A stretch of 64,000 bases of DNA from Bradyrhizobium niftali (GTDB lineage: Bacteria > Pseudomonadota > Alphaproteobacteria > Rhizobiales > Xanthobacteraceae): the NCBI RefSeq assembly GCF_004571025.1, contig NZ_SPQT01000001.1, forward strand, positions 248,001 through 312,000, written 5' to 3'. Below, in pieces: positions 27,094 through 35,264 of this stretch (positions are counted from its first letter, which is position 1; every line of letters begins with the position of its first letter). The translations under genes and the position numbers were made by a program. The notes beneath the pieces were generated by a model. The model made no database searches, was not told the DNA's origin, and worked only from the letters and a program-made list of their open reading frames with translations.

Positions 27094-28173
27094 TTATCTG
27101 CCGGAACTGGTGCCTTGAGTCTGCAGAATGAGGCATTTCACCGTCCGCGCGATCGCCGCCGGTGCCTCCTCGGGGATCGCGAAGCAGGAGCTCGCGTTGA
27201 TTTCGCACAAGACGTATGTGTCGGCGCCGGCCGCATCTGTCGGGCCGTACAGGAAGTCCGCGTCCCAGATGACCGGCAACGACGCTTCATCGATGTCGAG
27301 CGTCTCCACCATCCGCGGCGTCCATTCGTCCTCCATCGACCTTCGCAGCGCCTGGAATTGCGGAGCATCGGGCCCGTGCATGATCCGCGGGCCCGGTTGC
27401 GCCTCGGGCGAGTCCACACCTTCCGGCGGCGGCGGGATCAAGGCCTTGATCAGTTGGTGCCCGAAGCCGGCGACCTTGGACCCGCTCATGTAGCAGCGGA
27501 TCATGCCGTCGGGCAGGCGAGGCTGAAACGCCTGATCGATGATGCAGCCGCCCCAGCCGAAATAGGGCTCGCAACGCGCGAGGAAGCCATCGAGCGGCAT
27601 GTTCTCGGGCAGGCTCCCGCGCTGCGCGTGGAGCACCCGAACCATGGTGTCCGCGTTCGAGAGGGCCTCGACCTTCCAGACGCCTTGGCCTCCGTTGCCG
27701 CGATTTTGCTTGAGCACGCGGGGGCCGTTCGCGCGAAGCCGCGACGGGAATTCGGCGCGGAAGGAGGCCGCGGTGTCATAGCGATGCGTATCCGCGCCCC
27801 AGCCCAGGTGACGCGTGCGGTAGAGCACGTCCTTGACGCCCATCTTCAGGATGACGTCCGGATGTGCGCTCACCCATGGCCCTCGCGCCGCGACGTCAAG
27901 GAGCAGGGGATCGAGCTCAACGCGCGTCTTGCCCTGGTGGATCGGATCGACCCAGACGAGCACGCCGTCGACCGAGAGCAATTGATCGCGGACGGCGTCG
28001 GCAAAGGTTTCGTCGTAGATGACCGGCCGGGCTTCGATGCCGATAGCGGCGAGTGCTTCGAAGACGCGGACGAAACGGCTGTTCTGCGGTGTGGCATCCG
28101 CCCGCGCGGCGGCATCGCCGCGTGAGAGGATGGCAACGGTGGATCGGAGAGGACGGTGTTGTTCGGTGTCCAT
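27094..28173 (-). CDS. Cj0069-family, ATP-grasp-like protein
   Basis: A 359-residue cytosolic protein resembling the Cj0069 family, with an ATP-grasp-like order: an N-terminal Rossmann-type part (STVAILSRGD, then GVLVWVDPIHQGK), a central nucleotide-binding stretch (RVLKQNRGNGGQGVWKVEAL), and a C-terminal metal-binding piece ending in LCEINASSCFAIPEEAPAAI. The last motif (E-x-N in CEIN) is typical of ATP-grasp magnesium sites. The enzyme reaction is unknown. The ATG at 28171-28173 with GTGGAGC upstream is preferred over a start 17 codons earlier. It stands alone on the minus strand. Confidence 0.8.
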   Translation of the reverse strand: MDTEQHRPLRSTVAILSRGDAAARADATPQNSRFVRVFEALAAIGIEARPVIYDETFADAVRDQLLSVDGVLVWVDPIHQGKTRVELDPLLLDVAARGPWVSAHPDVILKMGVKDVLYRTRHLGWGADTHRYDTAASFRAEFPSRLRANGPRVLKQNRGNGGQGVWKVEALSNADTMVRVLHAQRGSLPENMPLDGFLARCEPYFGWGGCIIDQAFQPRLPDGMIRCYMSGSKVAGFGHQLIKALIPPPPEGVDSPEAQPGPRIMHGPDAPQFQALRRSMEDEWTPRMVETLDIDEASLPVIWDADFLYGPTDAAGADTYVLCEINASSCFAIPEEAPAAIARTVKCLILQTQGTSSGR

Positions 28174-28221
28174 GCGCAAGCTCCACGAAGTGCGTGCTGC
28201 GCAGAGCTTGGACCGAAGTCT

Positions 28222-28247
28222 CATGGGGGGTCTGCATTGCCCCCATG
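28222..28247. other. Short perfect hairpin
   Basis: CATGGGGG (28222-28229) and CCCCCATG (28240-28247) form an 8-bp stem with a 10-nt loop in the gap between the IclR gene and the Cj0069-like gene, both on minus. No U-run follows on either strand, so it is not a classic terminator. It may be an attenuator or protein site. Confidence 0.35.
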
Positions 28248-28368
28248 CGGACGACCTTACGTGAGATCGCCCTCGGCTTTCAAGACGGTAGCGCGCGGTT
28301 CCATGCAGAGGGCGAACGCCTCCAAGATCTGATTTGGAACGAAGCCAGACTGGACCGGGCGAGACGGA

Positions 28369-29160
28369 TCAGGATGCATCGCTCGCGCCGTCCTCGTCGG
28401 CCTGGAGGATTGTCTCCGATAGCAGCGCAGCGGCTTTCTGAAGTGGGGCTATAAACCGATCCAACTCGGCGAAGCTCACGCGTGCCACGGGAACGGAGAC
28501 GCCCAGACAAGCGATCAGTTCGCGATCTGGAGACACGATCGGAACGGCGCAGCCGACGACCCCCCGCACATATTCTTCGTTGGTTTTGGCCCAGCCGCGT
28601 TTGCGGGTCTCGTCGAGGACCTTCATCAGGTTTTCGACGTCGATGATGGTCGTCTCGGTGTACCTCGTGAGCGTCAGTGCGCGGCACAGCTTCTCGCGCG
28701 CTCGCTCCGGCAATCGGCTCATGTAGATCTTGCCGGTCGATGTGCAGTGGAGCGGTGCCGCTTCGCCCGGATTGAATTGAAGCCCCTGCGGTTGCGACAC
28801 GCGGACGCTGTCGACATAGGCAACGACATTGTCTCGGACGACACCGATCTCGCATTGCTCGCCGATTTCAGCCGCGACTGCGCGGAGCACGGCATGCCGG
28901 CGCGTGGTCCGGAAAGCTGCGCCGATGACCTTGGCCGACAGCGTGACCAGTTGGTTGCCAACCACGTAGCGCTTCGTGCCCAGGGCTTTCTGGAGAAGCC
29001 CGCGCTGCTCGAGATTCCCGATGAGACGATGCGCGGTGGGCAGCGGGAGAGCGAGCGCATTGGCGATTTCCGCGACCGAGACAGCTCTGACTTGACCCGC
29101 AACATGGCCAACGATGGCGAATGCCCGGTCGAGTGGTCCATCGGAATTGCTTTGCTGCAT
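28369..29160 (-). CDS. IclR family transcriptional regulator
   Basis: A 263-residue IclR-type regulator. The N-terminal winged helix-turn-helix spans residues 10-70 (SVAEIANALALPLPTAHRLIGNLEQRGLL), and the C-terminal effector domain (about 85-250) has the family pattern GEAAPLHCTSTGKIYMSRL and the conserved GVVGCAVPI region. It is divergent from a class V aminotransferase and an amino acid ABC importer, which are its probable targets. The effector is likely the imported compound or its breakdown product. Confidence 0.95.
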   Translation of the reverse strand: MQQSNSDGPLDRAFAIVGHVAGQVRAVSVAEIANALALPLPTAHRLIGNLEQRGLLQKALGTKRYVVGNQLVTLSAKVIGAAFRTTRRHAVLRAVAAEIGEQCEIGVVRDNVVAYVDSVRVSQPQGLQFNPGEAAPLHCTSTGKIYMSRLPERAREKLCRALTLTRYTETTIIDVENLMKVLDETRKRGWAKTNEEYVRGVVGCAVPIVSPDRELIACLGVSVPVARVSFAELDRFIAPLQKAAALLSETILQADEDGASDAS

Positions 29161-29341
29161 CTGCCGGTCCTCGATTGACGAGCCGAATAATTATCATTTT
29201 TCGGAATAAATACTATTGAAATATGAAAATTACTCTTGGCTGCGTCCGCAGATTGCTCATATCGTTGGCGTCGCCGAAAGGTGATCAGGATTTGTGCAGC
29301 GCAGCCGGAGCCCTGCCGGGCGCGCTCATCGGGAGTGTGGG
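29161..29341. promoter_or_regulatory. Divergent promoter/operator region of the IclR-ABC cluster
   Basis: This 181-bp gap separates the IclR gene from the aminotransferase operon. From about 29185 to 29240 it is strongly AT-rich in an otherwise GC-rich region, with an imperfect inverted repeat (ATTTTTC around 29198 against GAAAAT around 29226). This is the likely operator for IclR and the promoter for both directions; the exact sites are not resolved. Confidence 0.45.
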
Positions 29342-30502
29342 ATGTCTCGCCATTACGACGTCGATGCCGTGCGGAAGGAGTTTCCGGCTGTCGAGCGCAT
29401 CACCTATCTCGACTCCGGCTTCCAGACGCCGCTCGCGCGCCCGGTCAAGGCGGCGATCGATCTCTTCCTCAGCGAGAGCTTCGAGACGGCCGGCCCCAAG
29501 AGCGTGTGGCTCGACCGCGTCGAGCAGACCCGCAAGAAGCTGGCGCGGTTTCTTGGCGCATCGGCCGATGAGATCGCCTTCACCAAGAACACCTCGGAAA
29601 GCATGAACATCGCCGCCAATGCGCTGCCCCTGCGCGCCGGCGACAAGGTCCTGATGATCCACGGCGATCACCCGAACAACGCCTATGCGTTCCTCAATCT
29701 GCGGCGCAAGGGCGTGACGGTCGAATTCGTGCCGATGACGGAGGTCGTGAACGCCGAAAGCCTTCGTCCGTACATCGATGCGAGCACGCGGGCGGTCTCG
29801 ATGTCGCAGGTGACCTTCCACGCCGGCCATCGCTTCGACATCGAAAGCATCGGCGCGCTCTGCGACGAGAAGGGGCTCCATTTCGTCGTCGACGTGATGC
29901 AGGCGATCGGCGTCGTGCCGATCGATGCGAAGGCCATGCGCGCGACCTTTATCGGATCGGGCAGCCACAAGGGATTGCTCGTGCCGCAGGGGCTCGGGCT
30001 CCTGTATTGGGACAAATCGAGGTTCGAGCTCGAGCCCGCCTATCTCGCTGCCGCCAGCCTTGCTGAAGTTCCGTCCGATCTCATCGCCCGGCCCGACGAG
30101 CTCGAGCTCGCCCCGACCGCGCGCCGCTTCGAGCTCGGCAACTTCAATCTTCCGGCGATCCATGCGCTCGGAGCCTCCCTCGACATGATCGAAGCGCTAG
30201 GCGTGCAGAATATTCAGAACCATTGTCTCGATCTCGGCGATCATCTCATCGCGGGGCTCGACGCGCTGGACGTTCGCCTTGTCGGTCCCCGCGATAGGCA
30301 GCACCGCGCGCCGCACATCTACGTCATCGCGCTCCCTGCGGCCGAATGGCTCGGTCATTTCGAGCAGAATGGCATCCGCGTATCGCCGGAGCGCGATGGC
30401 ATTCGCGTGTCATTCGGGATGTTCAACATTTTCGCCGATGTCGATCGCCTGATCGACATCATCAAGCGGCGCGGCGTGAAGCCGTCGTCCAGGGCCGCCT
30501 AG
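29342..30502 (+). CDS. Class V aminotransferase (PLP enzyme)
   Basis: A 386-residue PLP-dependent enzyme of the aminotransferase class V/cysteine desulfurase fold. It starts MSRHYDVDAVRKEFPAVE, has the cofactor-binding TKNTSESMNIAAN (about residues 80-92) and HFVVDVMQAIG, and the Schiff-base lysine is K210 in GSHKGLLVPQG. No desulfurase active-site cysteine loop is evident, so a transaminase or lyase acting on an imported amine or amino acid is more likely. GGGAG precedes the ATG. It is the first gene of the operon with the ABC importer. Confidence 0.88.
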   Translation: MSRHYDVDAVRKEFPAVERITYLDSGFQTPLARPVKAAIDLFLSESFETAGPKSVWLDRVEQTRKKLARFLGASADEIAFTKNTSESMNIAANALPLRAGDKVLMIHGDHPNNAYAFLNLRRKGVTVEFVPMTEVVNAESLRPYIDASTRAVSMSQVTFHAGHRFDIESIGALCDEKGLHFVVDVMQAIGVVPIDAKAMRATFIGSGSHKGLLVPQGLGLLYWDKSRFELEPAYLAAASLAEVPSDLIARPDELELAPTARRFELGNFNLPAIHALGASLDMIEALGVQNIQNHCLDLGDHLIAGLDALDVRLVGPRDRQHRAPHIYVIALPAAEWLGHFEQNGIRVSPERDGIRVSFGMFNIFADVDRLIDIIKRRGVKPSSRAA

Positions 30503-30527
30503 GCTGTTCTTCAGAGGGGAGATGCAC

Positions 30528-31430
30528 ATGACGAGTTTTGCGCGTGTATTGGGCGTTCTGTCCGGCCTTGCGGCCGTCGGCATCCTCGCTGGACCGTCGA
30601 TCGCGGCCGACAGTCCCACGCTCGCCAAGATCAAGTCGAGCGGTGCCATCACCATCGGCCACCGCGAGGCCTCCATTCCGTTCTCGTATCTCGGTCCCGA
30701 TCAAAAGCCGATCGGCTTTTCGCTCGACCTCTGCGCGGCTATCGTCGAGCGCGTCAAGACGGAGCTCAACCTGCCCAATCTCGCCGTCAATTACACGCCG
30801 GTGAACTCGTCCAACCGGATCCCGCTCATCCAAAGCGGCACCGTCGACATCGAGTGCGGTGGTACGGCGAACGACAGGAAGCGGCAGGAGCAGGTCTCGT
30901 TTTCGGTCGCCACCTTCGTCAGCCAGCCGCGCTGGCTGGTCAAGGCGGACAGCGGCGTGAAGGTGGCCGGCGATCTCAAGGGCAAGACGATCGTCGTGAC
31001 CCAGGGCTCCAATGCCGTCGGCTTCGCGCAGGGCGTGAATGCCAAGGCGCAGCTCGGCTTCAACATCGTCCAGGCGAAAGATCACGCGGAATCCTTCCTG
31101 ATGCTGAATACCGGCCGCGCGGCCGCCTTCATGGAGGACGATATCCTTCTTGCCGGCCTCAAGGCCGCCGCGCCCAAACCGGATGCGCTGATCTTTCTCC
31201 CCGAGGGCTATGCCAAGATCTATTATGGCCTGATGTTCACCAAGGGCGATGCCGGCTTCAAGGCGCTCGTCGACGACGTTCTGTCGAAACAGATGGCGTC
31301 GGGTCAGTTCGAAAAGACCTATGCGAAGTGGTTCACCCGGGCGATTCCGCCCAAGGGCGAAAACCTCGCTTTCCCGCTGACGGACGAACTCAGGGACCGG
31401 ATCGCTCATCCGAGCGACGCGGTCGATTAG
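30528..31430 (+). CDS. Amino acid ABC transporter substrate-binding protein
   Basis: A 300-residue periplasmic binding protein of the polar amino acid family (GltI/AatJ-like). A signal peptide covers about residues 1-27 (ending GPSIAADS). The mature part has KIKSSGAITIGHREASIPF and GFSLDLCAAIVERVK, then the DIECGGTANDRKRQEQVSFS ligand-site segment. The ATG at 30528 is chosen because AGGGGAG lies about seven bases upstream; the ATG at 30522 would touch it. The ligand is probably an acidic or polar amino acid, an inference from the family. The downstream permeases belong with it. Confidence 0.92.
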   Translation: MTSFARVLGVLSGLAAVGILAGPSIAADSPTLAKIKSSGAITIGHREASIPFSYLGPDQKPIGFSLDLCAAIVERVKTELNLPNLAVNYTPVNSSNRIPLIQSGTVDIECGGTANDRKRQEQVSFSVATFVSQPRWLVKADSGVKVAGDLKGKTIVVTQGSNAVGFAQGVNAKAQLGFNIVQAKDHAESFLMLNTGRAAAFMEDDILLAGLKAAAPKPDALIFLPEGYAKIYYGLMFTKGDAGFKALVDDVLSKQMASGQFEKTYAKWFTRAIPPKGENLAFPLTDELRDRIAHPSDAVD

Positions 31431-31500
31431 TCGGAGCATCATACCGGGGAATTTGTCCACACGCTGATCCTCTCTCGCATCCGGAGCCTCGAGGTTCGCC

Positions 31501-32295
31501 ATGTTCGCAGTGCTTTTTGAACAGACGGCGGATGGCCAGCGCTATATCGACTGGCTTCTGTCGGGCCTCGGCTGGACCCTGGCCCTGGCGTTCTTCGGCT
31601 GGTGGATTGCCTTTGCGATCGGGATCGTCGTCGGGATCGGCCGCACCGTGCAGAACCGGGCCATTGCTGCGCTTGCGCGCCTGTATGTGGAAATCTTCCG
31701 CAACATCCCCGTCCTGGCGCAGATGTTTCTCTGGTACTTCGTCCTGCCGGAGATTGTTCCGACCGCGCTCGGAAACGCCATCAAGCAGATTCCGCCGCCC
31801 TGGGGTTCATTCGTCCCGGCGCTGGTGTGCCTCGGCCTCTATACCGCGGCCCGGATCGCCGAGCAGGTTCGGGCCGGGATCGAGGCCCTGCCGAGAGGGC
31901 AGATCGAGGCGGCAAGCGCACTCGGGCTCACCGGCTATCTGACCTACCGCCATATCATCGTGCCGCAGGCACTGCGTTTGATCGTGCCGAGCCTGACCAG
32001 CGAGGTGATGGGCATCTACAAGAACACCTCGGTCGCGCTGACGATCGGGCTGATGGAGCTCACCGCGCAGGCGCGCCAGATCAGCGAGGCGACGTTCCAG
32101 ACCTTTACGGCTTTCGGCGCTGCGACCCTGATCTATCTCGCGCTGGCGCTGATCGCCTACCAGGCGATGGCGCTGATCGACAGAGCTGTGCGCATCCCCG
32201 GCACTGCGCGGGCGGAGGATGCGATCGAACCGAGCCTGGCGGACGATGTCCAGCCCACCGGCTCGTTGCCCGCGGGGATGGAGGTGGTGAAATGA
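31501..32295 (+). CDS. Amino acid ABC transporter permease (GltJ-like)
   Basis: A 264-residue inner-membrane permease with five or six helices and the EAA loop (EALPRGQIEAASALGLTGYLTYRHIIVPQ) that contacts the ATPase. The pattern EIFRNIPVLAQMFLWYFVLPEI matches the HisM/GltJ family. A short soluble C-terminal tail is added. Its stop overlaps the ATG of the next permease gene by four bases (ATGA), so the two are coupled. It imports the ligand captured by the upstream binding protein. Confidence 0.94.
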   Translation: MFAVLFEQTADGQRYIDWLLSGLGWTLALAFFGWWIAFAIGIVVGIGRTVQNRAIAALARLYVEIFRNIPVLAQMFLWYFVLPEIVPTALGNAIKQIPPPWGSFVPALVCLGLYTAARIAEQVRAGIEALPRGQIEAASALGLTGYLTYRHIIVPQALRLIVPSLTSEVMGIYKNTSVALTIGLMELTAQARQISEATFQTFTAFGAATLIYLALALIAYQAMALIDRAVRIPGTARAEDAIEPSLADDVQPTGSLPAGMEVVK

Positions 32296-32987
32296 ACAGC
32301 CTCGATTTCTCGATTGTTCTGCAGGCGTGGCCCTATCTCTGGTCCGGATTGCTGTTTTCCCTTGCACTCACCGCGGTAGCCTTCGTGGTCGGCATGATCC
32401 TGGGCACCTGCTTTGCGCTGTTACAGCACTTCGAAGTGCCCGTGATCGGGAAGGTCGTGCGCGGCTACATCGCCCTGATCCGCTCGATTCCGCTGATCCT
32501 CGTCCTGTTCTGGTTCTTCTTCCTGGTGCCGATCGTGCTCGGCCATCTCGCCGGCAACGGTCGCCCGATTCCGATCGGCGCCACTTGGACGGCCTTCATC
32601 ACCTTCGGCCTGTTCGAGGCGGCCTATTATTCGGAAATCATCCGCGTCGGATTGCGCGCCGTGAACCGGGGGCAGTTCGAGGCGTGCCAGGCGCTCGCAT
32701 TGTCCACCTTCGAGACCTATCGGAGCGTGATCCTGCCACAGGTGCTCCGCGTGGCGAGCCCGATCATCCTGAGCCAGACCATCATCCTGTTCCAGGACAC
32801 CTCGCTGGTCTACGTGCTTTCGCTCACCGACCTGCTCGGCGCGGCCTCGAAGCTCGCGCAGCTCAACGGCCGTCTCGTCGAGATGTATCTCGTGGTCGTC
32901 GTGGTCTACCTCGCCATCAGTTCGGCGGCATCGCAAGGCGTCGCGCTGTTGCGCAAGCGCTATGCGATCGCCGGAGCGCGCCGCTAG
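32292..32987 (+). CDS. Amino acid ABC transporter permease (GltK-like)
   Basis: A 231-residue second permease of the importer. It has five helices, the polar amino acid family motif GYIALIRSIPLILVLFWFFF, and the EAA loop GQFEACQALALSTFETYRSV before LPQVLR. It starts at the ATG overlapping the previous stop codon. A longer frame extends upstream through the preceding gene but is only its shadow. Together with the upstream permease it forms the heterodimeric membrane channel. Confidence 0.94.
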   Translation: MNSLDFSIVLQAWPYLWSGLLFSLALTAVAFVVGMILGTCFALLQHFEVPVIGKVVRGYIALIRSIPLILVLFWFFFLVPIVLGHLAGNGRPIPIGATWTAFITFGLFEAAYYSEIIRVGLRAVNRGQFEACQALALSTFETYRSVILPQVLRVASPIILSQTIILFQDTSLVYVLSLTDLLGAASKLAQLNGRLVEMYLVVVVVYLAISSAASQGVALLRKRYAIAGARR

Positions 32988-33023
32988 GGAATCGCACGAG
33001 AAGCGCTGTTTTGGGAGATGAAG

Positions 33024-33794
33024 ATGGTTCAGGAGATCGCCGTGAATGAGATGAGCCGATGTCAGGCCATCGTCGCCGTGGAGGGCCTCGTGAAGCGGTT
33101 CGGACATTTCACGGCCCTGAATGATATCAATCTCAGCGTCACGACCGGCGAGAAGATCGTCCTTTGCGGTCCCTCGGGCTCGGGAAAATCGACGCTGATC
33201 CGTTGCATCAACCATATCGAAAAGCATGATGCCGGCCGGATCGTCGTCGATGGTGTCGAGCTGACGGACCGGATGGCCGATATCAACAGCGTCCGCCGCG
33301 AGGTCGGCATGGTGTTCCAGAGTTTTAACCTGTTTCCGCATCTCTCCGTCGTCGAGAACTGCATGCTGGCCCCGATGAAGGTGCGCGGCCTGTCGCGCGC
33401 GGAGGCGCATGAGCGTGCGATCGGTGTCTTGCGCAAGGTGCGCATCCACGACCAGGCGACCAAATATCCGGGACAGCTCTCCGGCGGCCAGCAGCAGCGC
33501 GTTGCCATTGCCCGCGCCCTCTGCATGCAGCCGAAGATCATGCTGTTCGACGAGCCGACCTCCGCGCTCGATCCGGAGATGGTCAAGGAGGTGCTCGACA
33601 CCATGGTGGAGCTCGCGCGCGACGGCATGACCATGGTGTGCGTCACGCACGAGATGGGCTTTGCCCGCGAGATCGCCGACCGGGTGGTCTTCATGGATCG
33701 CGGCGCCATCGTCGAGGAGGCCGATCCAGAAACCTTCTTCCGCGCGCCGAGTACGGAGCGGGCGAGGGATTTCCTCGGCCAGATCATCCATTGA
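33024..33794 (+). CDS. Amino acid ABC transporter ATP-binding protein (GltL-like)
   Basis: A 256-residue ATPase with all ABC motifs: Walker [11 protein letters not shown]-loop [11 protein letters not shown], signature [15 protein letters not shown], Walker [15 protein letters not shown] and the H-loop CVTHEMGF. It belongs to the GlnQ/GltL group. The ATG at 33024 is preferred because GGGAG lies six bases upstream; an ATG at 33018 abuts it. It is the last gene of the operon, about 70 bp before an intrinsic terminator. Confidence 0.94.
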   Translation: MVQEIAVNEMSRCQAIVAVEGLVKRFGHFTALNDINLSVTTGEKIVLCGPSGSGKSTLIRCINHIEKHDAGRIVVDGVELTDRMADINSVRREVGMVFQSFNLFPHLSVVENCMLAPMKVRGLSRAEAHERAIGVLRKVRIHDQATKYPGQLSGGQQQRVAIARALCMQPKIMLFDEPTSALDPEMVKEVLDTMVELARDGMTMVCVTHEMGFAREIADRVVFMDRGAIVEEADPETFFRAPSTERARDFLGQIIH

Positions 33795-34095
33795 TTGGGA
33801 GCGACGTCAGGTCTCGGCCTCCGGCGTTGCGGGCGCCTGACGCTCCGTGCTCCCGAATGAAAACACCCGCGACGGATTGCTCCGCGCGGGTGTTACGAAC
33901 TTTTCGATGATGCCATTCTGCCAGTGTTTTGCCCGACGTGTCAAAGCTCGACATCGCGGCGCTCCGGCGCGGATGCGCTTGTACGAGGAAGCGTGTTTGG
34001 CGCGAACTCAAAACAACAAATGATCTCAATGCCCCCGCTACTGTGCATGGGGTTGTTTTTTCAGTTTTTGTTTTGAGCCTGCCTTAACAGCCCGC
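33795..34095. other. Intergenic region with terminator and inverted repeats
   Basis: This 301-bp gap lies between the ABC operon and the convergent DUF1254 gene. At 33797-33860 are imperfect inverted segments (GGGAGC / GCTCCC and CGTCAGG / CCTGACG), followed by the terminator at 33862-33894. The remainder to 34095 is AT-rich, with T-runs near 34055-34075 and no coding frame of note. Confidence 0.5.
33862..33894 (+). terminator. Intrinsic terminator of the amino acid ABC operon
   Basis: Stem AACACCCGC / GCGGGTGTT (33862-33870 and 33886-33894) encloses a 15-nt loop and is followed by a short T-containing stretch (ACTTTTC) at 33898-33905. It lies 67 bp after the last ABC gene. Confidence 0.75.
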
Positions 34096-34680
34096 TCACC
34101 GCCGTCCACGCGGCGTCTCGGCCTTGGCTGGCGGCTCGGTCTGCGGCGCGCAGGTGGCCGCCGCGAGCGTCGCCTGCGCCTGCGGCATCAGGCCGGGCTC
34201 GGCGGCGAGGGCCTTCATCACGATCAGGCCGGTGGTCGCAGGGGAATCGATGATCAGGCGGTCGGCCGCGGTGATCTCCTCGTCCTCGGGCAGCTCGTTG
34301 TGCTGCGCTTCCGTCATCAGGTCGAGCTCGATCACCTTCTTGCCCGCGGAGCGGTCGTTGATGGCGTAATAGGCGATCTCGTTGCGGGTGTAGAACGACA
34401 CCGACGTATAGGCCTGGCTCACCGGCACGGTGAGCTTGATCGGCCCGCCCGTGAGATCGTAGCGGCAGATCGCCAGCGCAAAGGCCGGGTCCATGAACGG
34501 CATCGGTGAGGTATTCGGATCGGCAAGCGGAAGCTGTGTGACGCCGTTGAGCTTGGTCATCGGCGTCAGCCGGGAATAGGCATCCTGCGTCGCGATGCGC
34601 GGCAGCGCCAGCACGCTGACGAGATGGACCACGAGGCCCAGCACCACACCGGCAACGATGGTGAACACCAGCCGGATCAT
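34096..34680 (-). CDS. DUF1254 domain protein
   Basis: A 194-residue protein with an N-terminal membrane helix (RLVFTIVAGVVLGLVVHLVSV) and a periplasmic DUF1254 domain (DAYSRLTPMTKLNG, YDLTGGPIKLTVPVSQAYTSVSF, NEIAYYAIND). DUF1254 and DUF1214 domains often occur together in one longer protein; here they are two genes that overlap by four bases (ATGA at 34677-34680), this one second. The function is unknown; an envelope or hydrophobic-compound role has been suggested for relatives but is not established. Both products should be anchored in the inner membrane facing the periplasm. Confidence 0.85.
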   Translation of the reverse strand: MIRLVFTIVAGVVLGLVVHLVSVLALPRIATQDAYSRLTPMTKLNGVTQLPLADPNTSPMPFMDPAFALAICRYDLTGGPIKLTVPVSQAYTSVSFYTRNEIAYYAINDRSAGKKVIELDLMTEAQHNELPEDEEITAADRLIIDSPATTGLIVMKALAAEPGLMPQAQATLAAATCAPQTEPPAKAETPRGRR

Positions 34681-35255
34681 GAGCAGCCCACCGTCGAGAT
34701 CGTGGGCATCGGCGCATCGCGCTGGGTGCGCGTCGCGACGCCGACCGGGGTGTCGTAGAGGCGCAGCATCAAGGCGTAGCGCTCGATGCCGCCGGTCGGC
34801 AGCCAGTTGCCGGCGCGCGAGCGCGAGGCGATCCGGATCTCGAAGGTGCCGTCGGACTGCCGCACGATCTCCTGGCTGGTGAAGCCGTAGCGCTGCAGCG
34901 AATTGGCGACGAGATGGCCCTTGCGGTCGTACAGCGTCAGCGTCCAGAACCGCGCCGGCGGCGTCACGCCGGAGACGACGACGTCGCAGCGGCCGTCGAG
35001 CGCCTTCTTCTTGTCGTCGGCGGTCGCGGTGAAGGCGACGCCGTCACCGGTGCCGATTGGCAGCTCGCCGTTGCGCACGATGGTGGCGCGCGAATAGGGG
35101 TCGACGTCGGCGGTGCCGGTGCGCGGGCGCGCGGTCCAGGGGCCGATGGTGAGCGCGCCGATCTCGGTGCCGCGCGTCGTCGTCATCCAGGTCGCGCCGA
35201 CACCCACTACGGTCGCGAGCAGGAGGGCCGTCAATGTGGTCAGGATCAGCCGCAC
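34677..35255 (-). CDS. DUF1214 domain protein
   Basis: A 192-residue protein with an N-terminal signal-anchor (LILTTLTALLLATVVGVGATW) and a beta-rich DUF1214 domain (DVDPYSRATIVRNGELPIG, ARFWTLTLYDRKGHLVANSL, FEIRIASRSRAGNWLPTGG). It is the first gene of a two-gene unit with the DUF1254 gene, with stop and start overlapping. It begins 9 bp after the end of the penicillin-binding protein gene on the same strand, so all three may be co-transcribed. No enzymatic function is known for this domain. Confidence 0.86.
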   Translation of the reverse strand: MRLILTTLTALLLATVVGVGATWMTTTRGTEIGALTIGPWTARPRTGTADVDPYSRATIVRNGELPIGTGDGVAFTATADDKKKALDGRCDVVVSGVTPPARFWTLTLYDRKGHLVANSLQRYGFTSQEIVRQSDGTFEIRIASRSRAGNWLPTGGIERYALMLRLYDTPVGVATRTQRDAPMPTISTVGCS

Positions 35256-35264
35256 GGGTTTCGA

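Noticed and set aside
28222..28247. Hairpin as an intrinsic terminator
   Set aside because: No U-run follows the stem on either strand, so it is listed only as a hairpin.
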